Source: an uncultured Moraxellaceae bacterium (GTDB lineage Bacteria; Pseudomonadota; Gammaproteobacteria; Pseudomonadales; Moraxellaceae). Taken from it: a stretch of 57,125 nt of DNA. The position numbers were made by a program, and so were the translations under genes. The notes beneath the pieces are model-generated. The model saw nothing but the letters and a program-made list of their open reading frames with translations. It was not told the DNA's origin and did no database searches. The stretch lies in the NCBI GenBank assembly GCA_913057715.1, contig CAJXOR010000005.1, positions 1 through 57,125 of the forward strand, in the 5' to 3' direction. Positions 44,004 to 53,507 of this stretch are shown here, piece after piece. The first letter of the stretch is position 1. Each line of letters opens with the position of its first letter.

Positions 44004-45530
44004 TTAGGTCAAGATAATATCGTACTGCTCTTGAGTGTAGCTGGCCTCAACTTGAAAGCTGATCACCGCATCAATCAGTGACTCAAGATCGCCGACGGCG
44101 CCAGCTTCGCTTGAAAGCAGCAGATCAATGACTTCTGAGTGCGCGACGATGGTGTAGCGCTTAGCTTGCTCATAGGCACGGGCAAGTCGCAGCATCTCCC
44201 GGAAGATCTCATAACACACAGTCTCTCGGGTTTTGATAAACCCTCGGCCGTCACAAGTCTGGCAAGGCTCGCACAACAGGTTTTGTAAGGACTCTTTGGT
44301 GCGCTTTCTAGTCATCTCGATCAGACCAAGCTTTGATACCTGAGTGATGTTGGTTTTAGAGGGGTCGCGCTCAAGTTCACACTCCAGTGCCTCCATGACA
44401 CTTTGGCGGTGCTCAGCTTCGATCATATCGATAAAGTCCAATATGATGATCCCGCCTAGGTTTCTCAAGCGCAGCTGACGGGCGATGGCGCTGGTGGCCT
44501 CAAGATTGGTCTTGAACACCGTCTCCTCAAGCGAGCGCCCACCAACAAAGGAGCCGGTGTTCACATCGATGGTGGTCATGGCTTCGGTCTGATCGATCAC
44601 CAAGTAGCCGCCGGATTTAAGATCCACACGGCGCTTGAGTGCTTTTTGTAGATCTTCCTCTACACGATAAGCGTCAAACAAAGGCTGCTTACCTTCGTAA
44701 AGGTTGAGCTTGGGCGCCACGCTTGGCGCAAACACCTCGGCAAATTTGACACACTGATCAAAAACCTCGACATCGTCGATGAACACGGTCTCAGTTTCGC
44801 TGTGCGCCATGTCACGCAGGGTGCGCTCAGGTAGCGGTAAATCACTGAAGATCAGAGCGGTTTTAGCGCTCGAGGCTTGTTGTTTGATCACAGACCACAG
44901 CTGAGCTAGATACTTAACGTCTTGGATTAACTGCTCTGTGCTGGCATTTTCTGCTGCGGTACGGGCGATCAGTCCGCCAGCGAGCTCAGCGTCATCAAGC
45001 GCTTGGCGTAGCAAGAGTTTGAGCTGGCTGCGCTTGTCGCTGTCCTCGATCCGCTGAGACACCCCAATATGGTTGCCATTTGGCAAATAAACTAAAAAGC
45101 GCGAGGGTAGCGATAGGTCGGTGGTCAGGCGCGCGCCCTTGGTGCCGAGCATGTCCTTGACCACCTGAACCGTCACCTTGTCGCCGGCTCGCACGCGCTG
45201 CTCGATCGGTATGTCTGGCTTGACGTTGGTTTCAAGCGGCGTGGTCTTCGCGATCAGTTCTTTAAAACTGGTGGCAGGTTTCTTGCCAACCGGCTCAAGC
45301 TCAGCGTCTAGCATGTCGCTTGCGTGCAGAAAAGCAGTTCGAGAGAGTCCTGCTTCGATAAAAGCAGCCTGCATGCCGGGGAGCACGCGCACCACTTCAC
45401 CGCGGTAGATGTTGCCCACCAAGGACAGTTTGCTCTGGCGCTCGATGAAAGTTTCGATCAGGTTGCCGTTGTCCAGCAAAGCAACGCGGGTTTCCATGGG
45501 GGTGGTGTTGATCAGCAGAGTTTCAGCCAA
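44004..45530 (-). CDS. rng: Ribonuclease G
   Basis: RNase G is a single-strand endonuclease that matures the 16S rRNA 5' end and degrades some mRNAs. The 508-residue product has an N-terminal S1 domain (GNIYRGEVVRVLPGMQAAFIEAG, cited as IYRGEVVRVLPGMQAAFIE), the catalytic-site segment GGIIILDFIDM with its aspartate, and the zinc-link CEPCQTCDGRGF. There is no long C-terminal scaffold, so it is RNase G and not RNase E. It follows maf by 21 bases, as in many gammaproteobacteria. Confidence 0.97.
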   Translation of the reverse strand: MAETLLINTTPMETRVALLDNGNLIETFIERQSKLSLVGNIYRGEVVRVLPGMQAAFIEAGLSRTAFLHASDMLDAELEPVGKKPATSFKELIAKTTPLETNVKPDIPIEQRVRAGDKVTVQVVKDMLGTKGARLTTDLSLPSRFLVYLPNGNHIGVSQRIEDSDKRSQLKLLLRQALDDAELAGGLIARTAAENASTEQLIQDVKYLAQLWSVIKQQASSAKTALIFSDLPLPERTLRDMAHSETETVFIDDVEVFDQCVKFAEVFAPSVAPKLNLYEGKQPLFDAYRVEEDLQKALKRRVDLKSGGYLVIDQTEAMTTIDVNTGSFVGGRSLEETVFKTNLEATSAIARQLRLRNLGGIIILDFIDMIEAEHRQSVMEALECELERDPSKTNITQVSKLGLIEMTRKRTKESLQNLLCEPCQTCDGRGFIKTRETVCYEIFREMLRLARAYEQAKRYTIVAHSEVIDLLLSSEAGAVGDLESLIDAVISFQVEASYTQEQYDIILT

Positions 45531-45551
45531 GATTTGGGCTCCGGTGTGGCG

Positions 45552-46172
45552 TCATATATCCAGCCGATTGATTTGATCCAGCGCTTTGAGTACTTCGGCT
45601 ACGGGGAGTCCGATCACGTTGTTTAGGCCGCCACTGATTTGTTCTACCCAATCGGCTGCGGTCCCTTGTATCGCATAGCCGCCCGCTTTATCTAGCGGCT
45701 CACCCGTATCCCAATATGCTTGCATATCAGCGTGGGTTAAGTTTTTAAAAGCCACTTTTGTCGTTACCAGCTGAGTATGGCGGCCTGCGTACTTGGGTTC
45801 CCCGCGCGCCAGGCTAAAAGCGGTGATGACTTCATGGGTCCGCCCGCTCAGGCGTTCCCAAGCGGCCTGTGCCTCATCAAAGCTCGCAGGTTTGCCCAGC
45901 ACCAGATCATCGATGGTGACGATGGTGTCGGCGGTGAGTAGGGTGTTGTTGAGGGTATCAAACTCATCGCATCTGGGGGGTTCACGCAAAGCTTGCAGCG
46001 CTGCATCCATCTTTTCTTCAGCCATGCGCCGCACATAATTTGTCGGCAGCTCACCCGCGCGATGAGTCTCGTCGATATCGACGGGATAAATCCCCAGAGT
46101 TACACCTGCTTTATCTAAAAGCAGACGCCGTCTGGGAGATGCACTGGCTAAAATCAGTCGATGAGGAACCAT
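45552..46172 (-). CDS. maf: Maf-family nucleoside triphosphate pyrophosphatase
   Basis: Maf proteins hydrolyse non-canonical or canonical nucleoside triphosphates (dTTP/UTP in the YhdE branch) and are linked to septum control. The 206-residue product begins LILASASPRRRLLLDKAG and has DIDETH, RMAEEKMDAAL, LTADTIVTID and the C-terminal GGYAIQGTAADWVEQISGGLNNVIGLPV (in parts: GGYAIQGTAADWVEQI, NNVIGLPV). It is co-oriented with rng and 21 bases before it, the usual mre-maf-rng arrangement without the mre genes. Confidence 0.95.
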   Translation of the reverse strand: MVPHRLILASASPRRRLLLDKAGVTLGIYPVDIDETHRAGELPTNYVRRMAEEKMDAALQALREPPRCDEFDTLNNTLLTADTIVTIDDLVLGKPASFDEAQAAWERLSGRTHEVITAFSLARGEPKYAGRHTQLVTTKVAFKNLTHADMQAYWDTGEPLDKAGGYAIQGTAADWVEQISGGLNNVIGLPVAEVLKALDQINRLDI

Positions 46173-46262
46173 AAGTGCTCAAGGGTTAAATGCCAACGCT
46201 AGCCAACCATAAACCCAGCTCATGACTAAAAGCCTTTAGCTGAGCTCAAGGTAAATCAGCGT

Positions 46263-47570
46263 TTAGGCGCTAAGAGATGAGTCCTTAACAAACTCAAGTT
46301 TTTCACCCAGATCATCCTCGATCTGAGTAGTGTGCGTGCGCTCAGGCGTCATCACGGGAGTTGCCCCTTTCTCGATCACTTCACGAGTCACCCTGACGGT
46401 GCCGACATCGTTAGCTGAGGGCAGCTCATACATGGTTTCAAGTAACGACTGCTCGATGATGCTGCGTAACCCCCGTGCACCGGTCTTGCGCTTGAGCGCC
46501 AGTCCTGCGATTGCCTTGAGCGCTTCTTCTTCAAACAAAAGATCCGCATCTTCCATGAGAAACAGGTGTTCGTACTGTTTGACCAGTGCATTTTTCGGCT
46601 CAGTTAGGATCTGAATCAGAGCGGCTTCGTCTAACTCTTCAAGCGTCGCAATCACCGGCAGGCGACCGATAAACTCAGGAATCAGACCAAACTTCACCAA
46701 GTCTTCAGGCTCCACTTTTTTTATCAAATCACTGGTGTGCGTGCCAGAAGCGGTTTGCTTCACATCGGCGCTAAAGCCGATGCCGGTTTTCTCAGTGCGC
46801 TGCTGCACTACCCGCTCAAGTCCAGCAAAGGCGCCCGCGCAGATAAACAAGATGTTGGAGGTGTCGACCTTCACCATCTCCTGATTGGGGTGTTTGCGAC
46901 CGCCTTGAGGAGGTATCGAGGCAACCGTGCCCTCGATCATCTTGAGCAACGCTTGCTGAACCCCTTCACCTGAGACGTCTCGGGTAATCGAGGGGTTTTC
47001 GCTTTTGCGTGAGATCTTATCGATCTCATCGATATAGATGATGCCCATCTGCGCGCGATCCACATCGCCGTCGGCGGCTTGCAGTAGCTTCTGCACGATG
47101 TTCTCGACGTCCTCGCCCACATAACCCGCTTCGGTCAGCGTGGTCGCATCAGCGATGGCAAAGGGTACGTTCAGCACCCGAGCCAAGGTTTGCGCGAGCA
47201 AGGTTTTACCTGAGCCGGTGGGGCCGATCAACAGGATGTTGCTTTTGGCCAACTCCACATCGCCGCGCTTGGCTCGTGCGTTCTGCTTGAGGCGTTTGTA
47301 GTGGTTATAGACCGCAACTGACAAGATCTTTTTCGCCCGATCCTGACCGATCACGTAGTCGTCTAAACTGACACGAATCTCCATCGGTTTAGGTAGCTCG
47401 CCTTCGGTAAAGCCAGCCGCGCCGACATTTTCCCGAATCTCGAACATCTCTTTGGCGTCGTTGAAACACTCATCGCAGATACAGCCGTCTTCACCAGCAA
47501 TCAGCTGATTGACCGCGTCTTTGGGTCTCAGGCAAAAGGAGCAATGCGCTCCGATATCGTCTTTTGACAT
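46263..47570 (-). CDS. clpX: ATP-dependent Clp protease ATP-binding subunit ClpX
   Basis: ClpX unfolds proteins and feeds them to ClpP. The 435-residue product has the N-terminal zinc domain (Cys10, Cys13, Cys32, Cys35), Walker A GPTGSGKT, Walker B ([10 protein letters not shown]), the pore loop GYVGEDVE, and the IGF loop for ClpP docking ([10 protein letters not shown]). Lengths and motifs are normal. It follows clpP by eight bases on the same strand and was probably co-transcribed with it. No lon gene follows here, unlike Escherichia coli. Confidence 0.99.
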   Translation of the reverse strand: MSKDDIGAHCSFCLRPKDAVNQLIAGEDGCICDECFNDAKEMFEIRENVGAAGFTEGELPKPMEIRVSLDDYVIGQDRAKKILSVAVYNHYKRLKQNARAKRGDVELAKSNILLIGPTGSGKTLLAQTLARVLNVPFAIADATTLTEAGYVGEDVENIVQKLLQAADGDVDRAQMGIIYIDEIDKISRKSENPSITRDVSGEGVQQALLKMIEGTVASIPPQGGRKHPNQEMVKVDTSNILFICAGAFAGLERVVQQRTEKTGIGFSADVKQTASGTHTSDLIKKVEPEDLVKFGLIPEFIGRLPVIATLEELDEAALIQILTEPKNALVKQYEHLFLMEDADLLFEEEALKAIAGLALKRKTGARGLRSIIEQSLLETMYELPSANDVGTVRVTREVIEKGATPVMTPERTHTTQIEDDLGEKLEFVKDSSLSA

Positions 47571-47578
47571 GGTTATCC

Positions 47579-48229
47579 TTAAGAGTCGTCGGCAGCTTTT
47601 AAGAGCTCAGCCAGGTCTTCGCGGTTTTCTAACACATGATCGATCAGGCCGTAATCTTTAGCGGCTTTGGCGTCCATGAAGTTGTCGCGATCGGTGTCGC
47701 GTGAGAGTTTGTCGACGCTTTGACCGGTATGATCCGCAAGCAACTGGTTCAAGCGCTCTTTGAGCTGGAGGATTTCACGCGCGTGGATCTCGATGTCAGA
47801 GGCTTGACCACGGAAACCGCCCAGTGGCTGGTGAATCATGATCCGTGAGCTCGCCAAGGAGAAGCGCTTGCCTTTGGCGCCAGCCGATAACAAAAATGAC
47901 CCCATAGATGCTGCTTGACCCAGACAGATCGTCGAGACGTCAGGCTTGATGAACTTCATGGTGTCATAGATCGCCATGCCAGCAGTGACCACGCCGCCTG
48001 GAGAGTTGATGTATAGGTGGATGTCTTTTTCGGGGTTTTCGGCTTCCAAAAACAACATCTGCGCGACGATCAGGTTGGCCATGTTGTCTTCAACTTGACC
48101 GGTCAAAAAGATCACTCGCTCACGCAACAGGCGCGAGAAGATGTCAAATGAGCGCTCCCCGCGAGCTGACTGCTCGACAACCATTGGAACCAGTGCGTTT
48201 TCGGTGAGACTCGTTGATTGACTGAACAT
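47579..48229 (-). CDS. clpP: ATP-dependent Clp protease proteolytic subunit ClpP
   Basis: ClpP is the serine protease chamber of ClpXP and ClpAP. The 216-residue product has the catalytic triad Ser108 ([11 protein letters not shown]), His133 (MIHQPLGG) and Asp182 (DTDRDNFM), with a short N-terminal propeptide as in Escherichia coli. The conserved [18 protein letters not shown] is present. It lies 141 bases downstream of tig, separated by a terminator, so it probably has its own promoter; I could not identify one confidently. Confidence 0.99.
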   Translation of the reverse strand: MFSQSTSLTENALVPMVVEQSARGERSFDIFSRLLRERVIFLTGQVEDNMANLIVAQMLFLEAENPEKDIHLYINSPGGVVTAGMAIYDTMKFIKPDVSTICLGQAASMGSFLLSAGAKGKRFSLASSRIMIHQPLGGFRGQASDIEIHAREILQLKERLNQLLADHTGQSVDKLSRDTDRDNFMDAKAAKDYGLIDHVLENREDLAELLKAADDS

Positions 48230-48328
48230 GTAAGCAACCTATGTAAATTGACCTCCAATTAAATCCTATCAGCCTGTAAAAACCTAGCTTTGCTTACCAA
48301 TTTTTACGGCAAGCGGTGGATCAGGCCT

Positions 48329-48356
48329 AAAAAAACCAGCGCTAGGCTGGTTTTTT
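48329..48356 (-). terminator. Rho-independent terminator of tig
   Basis: CCAGC (48336-48340) and GCTGG (48346-48350) pair around GCTAG, flanked by A and T runs, so it can work both ways. It lies just past the tig stop (48371) on the minus strand and separates tig from clpPX. The same CCAGC stem with T-run is a clear intrinsic terminator. Confidence 0.85.
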
Positions 48357-48370
48357 GTCTCTAGCAAAAC

Positions 48371-49699
48371 TTACTGCGCGTTTTTCTGCGCTTCAGCCAA
48401 AAGCTCTTGGTAGGACACTTTTTCTTCAGTGACGGTACCTTGGCTTAGGATTTCATCAACCAGTTGGTCTTCAAGCACCACACCTTCGATCTGCGCTTTT
48501 TGCTGCGGATCGTTGGTGTAGTACTCAACTACTTCACTTGGATCTTCGTAGTTTTCAGCCATCTCGTTAACAAACTCAGTCACGCGAGCTTCGTCAACTT
48601 TGATCTCTTTGTTTTCAATCAGGCTTGCGAGCACCACAGACAAGTTCGCTGCTTTTTTGGCCTGTTCAGTGAACAGTTCATCGGGCAGCATGTCTTTGTT
48701 GATCTGACCTTGGTTTTGACCGCCAAACTGCTGCATGAAGCGCTGCATCATCATGTCGCGCTGACGCTCGATCTCGTGACCCAACAGGGTTTTAGGCACT
48801 TCGATCTCGTTTTGCTCGATCAACGCATCAAAGGCGCGGCGTTTGGTCAGTGCGCGAGTGGCGTTTTTCACTTCACGCTCCATGTTTTTACGTACGTCGG
48901 CTTTGAGCTGATCCACGCCGCCCTCGGTGACGTTGAACTGCTTTAAGAACTCTTCATCGATCTCTGGCAGTTTAGGCTCTTCGATCTTGTTAACCGTGAT
49001 CTCAAACTGTGCTTCTTTGCCTTTTAGGTTTTCGGCTTGGTAATCTTCTGGGAAGGTCACATCAATCGTTTTGGTTTCGCCGGTTTTCATACCCAAGATA
49101 CCGTCTTCAAAACCTGGGATCATGCGGCCAGAGCCGATCACGAGTTTGAAGTCTTTAGACGTACCGCCTTCAAAAGCCTCACCGTCCAAGGTGCCTGCAA
49201 AGTCAAATGTCACCTGATCTTTGTCCTCAACCGCTTTGTCTGTTTCGCTGAACGTCTGGCGCTGTGCACGCAGGTTCTCGATCATGGTCTCGACTTCTTC
49301 GTCTGACACGTCAGCGCTCAAGCGAGTCACTTCGATCTTGTCCAAACCACTCACTTCAACTTGAGGATAAATTTCAACCTTCGCAGTGTAGGACAGGGTG
49401 TCATTTTCCAGTTTCACGTCTTCGATGTCTGGCGCGCCGATCGCTTTGATGCCTTCTTTTTCGATCGCTTCAAACACGCTTTCACGGATCACGTCGTTGA
49501 TCACGTCTTGCTGTACGCCTTGGCCGTATTGGCTGCGGATGCGTGACATCGGTACTTTACCGGGGCGAAAGCCGTCGATCTTGGCGCGCTTTTGTACCTT
49601 GTTCAACTCGCTCTCAACTTTGCTTTTGAGCTTGTCGCTGGGCAGCTCAACAGTGAGCCTAGTTTCGATGTTCGATACGGATTCAGTAGTGATTTTCAT
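48371..49699 (-). CDS. tig: Trigger factor
   Basis: Trigger factor is the ribosome-bound chaperone and prolyl isomerase, docking on L23. The 442-residue product has the N-terminal ribosome-binding signature (FRPGKVPMSRI, residues about 44-54), the central FKBP-type PPIase domain (about 150-245, KDQVTFDFAGTLDGEAFEGG in part: DQVTFDFAGTLDGEAFEG) and the helical C-terminal arms. Length is normal for gammaproteobacteria. The tig-clpP-clpX order is the standard one. Confidence 0.99.
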   Translation of the reverse strand: MKITTESVSNIETRLTVELPSDKLKSKVESELNKVQKRAKIDGFRPGKVPMSRIRSQYGQGVQQDVINDVIRESVFEAIEKEGIKAIGAPDIEDVKLENDTLSYTAKVEIYPQVEVSGLDKIEVTRLSADVSDEEVETMIENLRAQRQTFSETDKAVEDKDQVTFDFAGTLDGEAFEGGTSKDFKLVIGSGRMIPGFEDGILGMKTGETKTIDVTFPEDYQAENLKGKEAQFEITVNKIEEPKLPEIDEEFLKQFNVTEGGVDQLKADVRKNMEREVKNATRALTKRRAFDALIEQNEIEVPKTLLGHEIERQRDMMMQRFMQQFGGQNQGQINKDMLPDELFTEQAKKAANLSVVLASLIENKEIKVDEARVTEFVNEMAENYEDPSEVVEYYTNDPQQKAQIEGVVLEDQLVDEILSQGTVTEEKVSYQELLAEAQKNAQ

Positions 49700-49742
49700 A
49701 ACAAGACTCGCAAGAGGTGAGTAAGCAAAAAATTAGCCGTGC

Positions 49743-49748
49743 AGTATA
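49743..49748 (-). promoter_or_regulatory. Likely -10 element of the tig promoter
   Basis: On the minus strand TATACT lies 43 bases before the tig start, in the AT-rich part of the gap to rdgB. The -35 region at 17-18 bases (TTTAAA/GTTTAA) is poor. I see nothing else in the 299-base gap 49700-49998. Confidence 0.45.
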
Positions 49749-49998
49749 TAGGATATGCAGGCAGGTTTAAACTGCGGCGTTTTTTAGCCGGCGGGCAAAA
49801 TGTCCACGATGGTGAGCCTTTCGCTGTAATCAAACCTGACACCGGTTGGAGAGTTTCGCAGTTCTTTGCTTGGCAGTTGTTAGGTGGCCACTTGCTAGAG
49901 ACGCGCTTGTGTAGATCGGCTCTAGAGCGGGATCAGTGTTTTGATGAGGGCGGATTTTGAGTGACGCCCTTATAGCGGTTTTAATTTGATCTTTTAGC

Positions 49999-50652
49999 TC
50001 AAATTTCACTAAAACCTGAAGAGCCAGATAGCTGCGCGCAGAGTGCTTTTAGCGCCAGGGCGCGGTGGCTGATCTGCGCTTTGTGCTCACGGGGCAGCTC
50101 GCTGCTGGTGATAGTGAGTCCATCGGGTATGAACAGTGGATCATAGCCAAAACCGCCAGATCCGGCCGCCTGATTGGTCAGGGTTCCATGCCACAGCCCC
50201 TGCGCGATGATTGGTAGTGGATCGTCTGGGTAGCGAACCAGGGTGAGCACGCAGACAAACTGCGCCGCGACTTTCCCTGTCGCTAGCAGCGGGGTGATTG
50301 CTTCGATGAGTTTTTGGTTGTTCTCGGCGTCACTGGCACCTTCTCCTGCATAGCGTGCCGAGTAAATACCGGGAGCACCGTTCAAGGCGGGGACACTCAA
50401 ACCTGAGTCATCACTCAGCGCCGGTAGGCCAGTCTGTTTCGAGGCGTGACGGGCTTTGAGTAGGGCATTTTCGATGAACGTGCAGGCTGTTTCATCGGCG
50501 GAATCTAAGCCAAACTCGCTTTGAAGCTTTAAGGTGAGTCCTAAGTTTGCGGTATCAAAGTGCGCCTGCAACTCCTTGAGCTTGCCCTGATTGCCTGAGG
50601 CGAGCACCAAGGTGCTCAGTGGATTTGCTGCTGTCGGTGTTTTGCTGATCAC
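49999..50652 (-). CDS. rdgB: dITP/XTP pyrophosphatase (RdgB/HAM1)
   Basis: RdgB removes deaminated purine nucleotides (dITP, XTP) from the pool. The 217-residue product has LVLASGNQGKLKELQAHF, FIENALLKARHAS, LSDDSGLSVPALNGAPGIYSARYA (cited as ALSDDSGLSVPALNGAPG) and GFGYDPLFIPDG, and SHRALALKAL. The frame is open back to 50772, but that part overlaps umuD. I placed the start at GTG 50652, with an AAAGGCC ribosome site and a product only slightly longer than the usual 197 residues. Confidence 0.94.
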   Translation of the reverse strand: MISKTPTAANPLSTLVLASGNQGKLKELQAHFDTANLGLTLKLQSEFGLDSADETACTFIENALLKARHASKQTGLPALSDDSGLSVPALNGAPGIYSARYAGEGASDAENNQKLIEAITPLLATGKVAAQFVCVLTLVRYPDDPLPIIAQGLWHGTLTNQAAGSGGFGYDPLFIPDGLTITSSELPREHKAQISHRALALKALCAQLSGSSGFSEI

Positions 50653-50701
50653 GGGTGGCCTTTGGGTTGATTGGGTTGGCTTTGTTGAATGAGCTTGAGC
50701 T

Positions 50702-51157
50702 TTAGTTGCCGCCGCGAAACTGTTTGATGCAGCTGGTGACCACACCAAAGATCTCAACTTCGCTAGTCTCATCTAGGTAGATATCTTTGTGGTCAGGGTG
50801 GTGCGCCTTGAGTACCCCGACTGGACTTAGCAGCAGCTGCTTGCAGGTGAACTCCCCGCCAACCGCCGCGATCACGATGTCCTGGTCGCGTGCGGAGAGT
50901 GACCGATCGACCACCAGCAGATCGCCGCTGTAGATCCCGCAACCGGTCATGGACTCGCCGCTAACTCGCACTAGGTAGGTCGCGCTTGGGCGCTGGATCA
51001 ATAGGGTGTTCAGATCAATGTGCTGTTCCACATAGTCCTGAGCCGGTGAGGGAAAACCGGCGGGCACCTGATCACTGAACAGCGGCAGGCTGACCTTGCT
51101 TGGGCTGGCACTGAACAGGCCTAAAAACTCAATCTGTGGTTTGGTGTCTGTGCTCAT
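50702..51157 (-). CDS. umuD: UmuD, SOS translesion polymerase subunit
   Basis: UmuD is cleaved after RecA activation to UmuD', which with UmuC forms DNA polymerase V. The 151-residue product has the self-cleavage site Ala33-Gly34 (PAGFPSPAQDYVE) and the Ser69/Lys106 dyad (SGESM, FTCKQL). The spacing of 36 and 37 residues matches Escherichia coli UmuD (24/60/97). The cut site is Ala-Gly as in LexA, not Cys-Gly. It lacks the LexA DNA-binding domain. umuC lies upstream on the same strand, 1.1 kb away, not directly after umuD. I saw no clear LexA box before it. Confidence 0.93.
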   Translation of the reverse strand: MSTDTKPQIEFLGLFSASPSKVSLPLFSDQVPAGFPSPAQDYVEQHIDLNTLLIQRPSATYLVRVSGESMTGCGIYSGDLLVVDRSLSARDQDIVIAAVGGEFTCKQLLLSPVGVLKAHHPDHKDIYLDETSEVEIFGVVTSCIKQFRGGN

Positions 51158-51229
51158 AAGGGTTTGCGGTGATCTCGGTGGCTGGGCTTTAGGGTTGCTG
51201 CTTAGATATCGCTACGTGAGCCATGGTTT

Positions 51230-51514
51230 TCACCTCGACACTTTTTTATGCGAGTCGAAAACTGCCCAAGTTTCACTCCAGTATAACTCCCACCATGCAA
51301 CATCGCCTCTTGCGAGTCCAGGGTCGTCTGCAGTATCCGTTTCAGTCAGAGTGTATTTGACTTTGAGGTACTTTCCGCCGTCAGCTTCTTTCGGGCAGAT
51401 TGTTGCACGGTATTTTGAGTGGCAAAATGCGGCAGACGCTAGGCTCTTATTGATTACAGCAGTCAAAAGGATTTTGACGCGACAGCTAAACCTGAGATTG
51501 GCATCAGGGCTCAA
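51230..51514 (-). CDS. Possible small gene or decayed coding remnant (unknown)
   Basis: I do not recognise this frame. The 94-codon stretch starts with TTG at 51514 and has no ribosome site I can support. Its C-terminal half is protein-like (CPKEADGGKYLKVKYTLTET, then ARGDVAWWELYWSETWAVFD). Just upstream, another frame (about 51526-51640, same strand, no start codon) reads IGFSSTAIECDWIIDLNQLA and is also protein-like. Two adjoining, differently phased, plausible pieces suggest a frame-shifted remnant of a longer gene. Chance open frames are the alternative. Confidence 0.25.
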   Translation of the reverse strand: MSPDANLRFSCRVKILLTAVINKSLASAAFCHSKYRATICPKEADGGKYLKVKYTLTETDTADDPGLARGDVAWWELYWSETWAVFDSHKKVSR

Positions 51515-51730
51515 TATGGGTTGATTCAGTTATCTTCGAGCTTTTTGCTATCTGCCAATTGATTGAGATCAATGATCCAATCGCACTCGATCGCAGTGGA
51601 GGAAAATCCGATCTCATGCTCCCCCTTACTGTTTATGTTTTAAAGCACTTGATCAAAATGCACCTAAATTAAGCTCTTTTTTGCATACCAAACACCCCTT
51701 CGATTACTCAGGCGACTCCAGGATTTACCA

Positions 51731-51994
51731 CTAGTACAGCAGCTTGATGAGCCCATGCCATATAAATCCCAAAACAGAGGGGAAAACTGTAGGGAAAATC
51801 AGTGCAAACAAGCTAAAAGCCACGATCATGCCAACCAAGTAGTTGCTGCTAAAAAAATACGAGAAGTGTAGCGCAGCGACTTGGTTGGCCTGCAGCCATA
51901 TTAAAAAAGCGGTTGGCACAGAGAAAAACAACGAGGCAAAGACACCCATGAGTCTTCCGACGATGAAATTTTCTGCTGAAGGTTTTCTGTTCAT
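51731..51994 (-). CDS. Small membrane protein, unknown
   Basis: The 87-residue product has two hydrophobic spans (LMGVFASLFFSVPTAFLIWL and FSSNYLVGMIVAFSLFALIF) with a short loop, and an arginine-lysine N-terminus (MNRKPSAENFIVGRL). I recognise no family. The frame opens six codons earlier at GTG 52012; I prefer ATG 51994, but no strong ribosome site supports either. It lies 247 bases after umuC and before umuD on the same strand. Confidence 0.5.
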   Translation of the reverse strand: MNRKPSAENFIVGRLMGVFASLFFSVPTAFLIWLQANQVAALHFSYFFSSNYLVGMIVAFSLFALIFPTVFPSVLGFIWHGLIKLLY

Positions 51995-52241
51995 GATCGG
52001 TTTATCGCCCACTTAAAGTTATCTATCTAGGTTTGGTTATTTTGGTTGAGTCTCAGTGTTCTCGCAGGGCTAGTAAGTTTAGAGCTTTCAAACTTTGGAG
52101 TTGATGTTACGGTCACTATGATTGTGCGCGCAACTGCGAGGCTTGATGTTTTTTTGCTAGTGCGTTGTTAACACATAAACTGGCCTGGGCCAGATACAGC
52201 AGGGCGGCTGAGCAAGTGGACATTTTGTGGTTTTTCTGATT

Positions 52242-53507
52242 TCAACCAACCACCGGCAACCCGCTGATCTGCGTGGTGTAGGCGGGGGAGGCGTGGTCGC
52301 GGCTCATGTGCCAACCGGAGTTGATGCCTTGGGAGCCGTGCACCAGTGCGCCGCGTCCATAGCGGCCATTTATCTGATCGAGTAGTTTACTTAACTCATC
52401 AAATTCGCCTGAGCGCGGATTGAGCGGCTCAAGCAAATCGAGCTGGCGCGAGCCAGATGGGCAGAAATCGGTTAGGGTCACGCCGGCCTTGGCGTAGCGG
52501 TAACCGGGCACCCAGAGTTTTTCGGCGATCTCAGCGGCGATATCGACGAGGCCGGCCGAGTCAGAGCGCGGGTTGATCAGTTTGGCCGTGCCAAAGCGCG
52601 AGATGTGCTGCTCGTTTTGGTTGAAGCGGCCGGTGCGATAAAAAACTGAGAGCTGCGCGCAGAGCGACCCCTGCTTGCGCAGTTTTTCGCTGGCGCGCGC
52701 GGCGTGAAAGCAGATCGACTCACGCAGGGTGATAAAGTCGGTGACCCGCGCGCCAAAGGAGCGCGAGCAGACGATCTGTTTTTTGGGCTGTGACTCTTCA
52801 AAGTCTAGATCGACGAGGCACACTTCACCCGCCAGCTCGCGCGCAGTACGCTCTACCACCACACTTAAGTGCTTTTTTAGCCAAGGACGGTGAGCACGGG
52901 ACAGCTCCCACGCGCTACGTATGTTCATCTGTTCAAGTCGGATCGACAACTTGCGCCCGATCCCCCAGATATCGCTGACCGGCGTGATCCTTAAGTAGTG
53001 CTCAAGCAGCTCAGGCGTATCGATCACACAAACCCCGCCGGTTTTTTTGGCGTGGTGATTGGCAAGCTTTGAGAGCGTGCGTGTCGGCCCTACGCCAACT
53101 CCGACTGGCACCCCAACCTGACGATACACAGTGTTTTTGATCTGGATCGCCGCGCGGCGGTGATCGTGGCTCGGCGGCATATCAAACCAGCGCAAAAAAG
53201 CCTCATCGATGGAGTAGATATCGACTTCCGGCGCGTACTCCTCAAGTGTCGCCATGACGCGGTTAGATAAGTCTTGGTAGAGCGCGTAGTTGCTTGAGAA
53301 CACTTTGATCTGCTTGGCGACGCACTCCTCGCGTACTTTAAAGTAGGGCGCGCCCATGGGGATGCCCAATTTTTTGGCTTCGCTTGAGCGCGCGATCACG
53401 CAGCCGTCGTTGTTGGAGAGCACGACCACGGCGGCGTGTTTCAAATCGGGGCGAAACAGCTTTTCACAGGAGGCGTAAAAGCTGTTGCAATCGACCAGTG
53501 CGTACAT
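52242..53507 (-). CDS. umuC: UmuC, catalytic subunit of DNA polymerase V
   Basis: UmuC is a Y-family polymerase that copies past damaged bases. The 421-residue product has the catalytic acid in ALVDCNSFYASCEKLFRPDL, NNDGCVIARSSEAKKLGIPMG, the SIDEAFL motif with two catalytic acids, and GVGVGPTRTLSKLANHHAKK. The C-terminal little-finger and beta-clamp region (TLTDFCPSGSRQLDLLEP, where QLDLL is a clamp-binding box) is present. Length matches the Escherichia coli protein (422). It is transcribed before umuD, the reverse of the usual umuDC order, and I saw no convincing LexA box. Confidence 0.97.
   Translation of the reverse strand: MYALVDCNSFYASCEKLFRPDLKHAAVVVLSNNDGCVIARSSEAKKLGIPMGAPYFKVREECVAKQIKVFSSNYALYQDLSNRVMATLEEYAPEVDIYSIDEAFLRWFDMPPSHDHRRAAIQIKNTVYRQVGVPVGVGVGPTRTLSKLANHHAKKTGGVCVIDTPELLEHYLRITPVSDIWGIGRKLSIRLEQMNIRSAWELSRAHRPWLKKHLSVVVERTARELAGEVCLVDLDFEESQPKKQIVCSRSFGARVTDFITLRESICFHAARASEKLRKQGSLCAQLSVFYRTGRFNQNEQHISRFGTAKLINPRSDSAGLVDIAAEIAEKLWVPGYRYAKAGVTLTDFCPSGSRQLDLLEPLNPRSGEFDELSKLLDQINGRYGRGALVHGSQGINSGWHMSRDHASPAYTTQISGLPVVG

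Noticed and set aside
50702-51157. LexA repressor
   Set aside because: There is no N-terminal helix-turn-helix domain, and the length and dyad spacing fit UmuD; a umuC gene is nearby.
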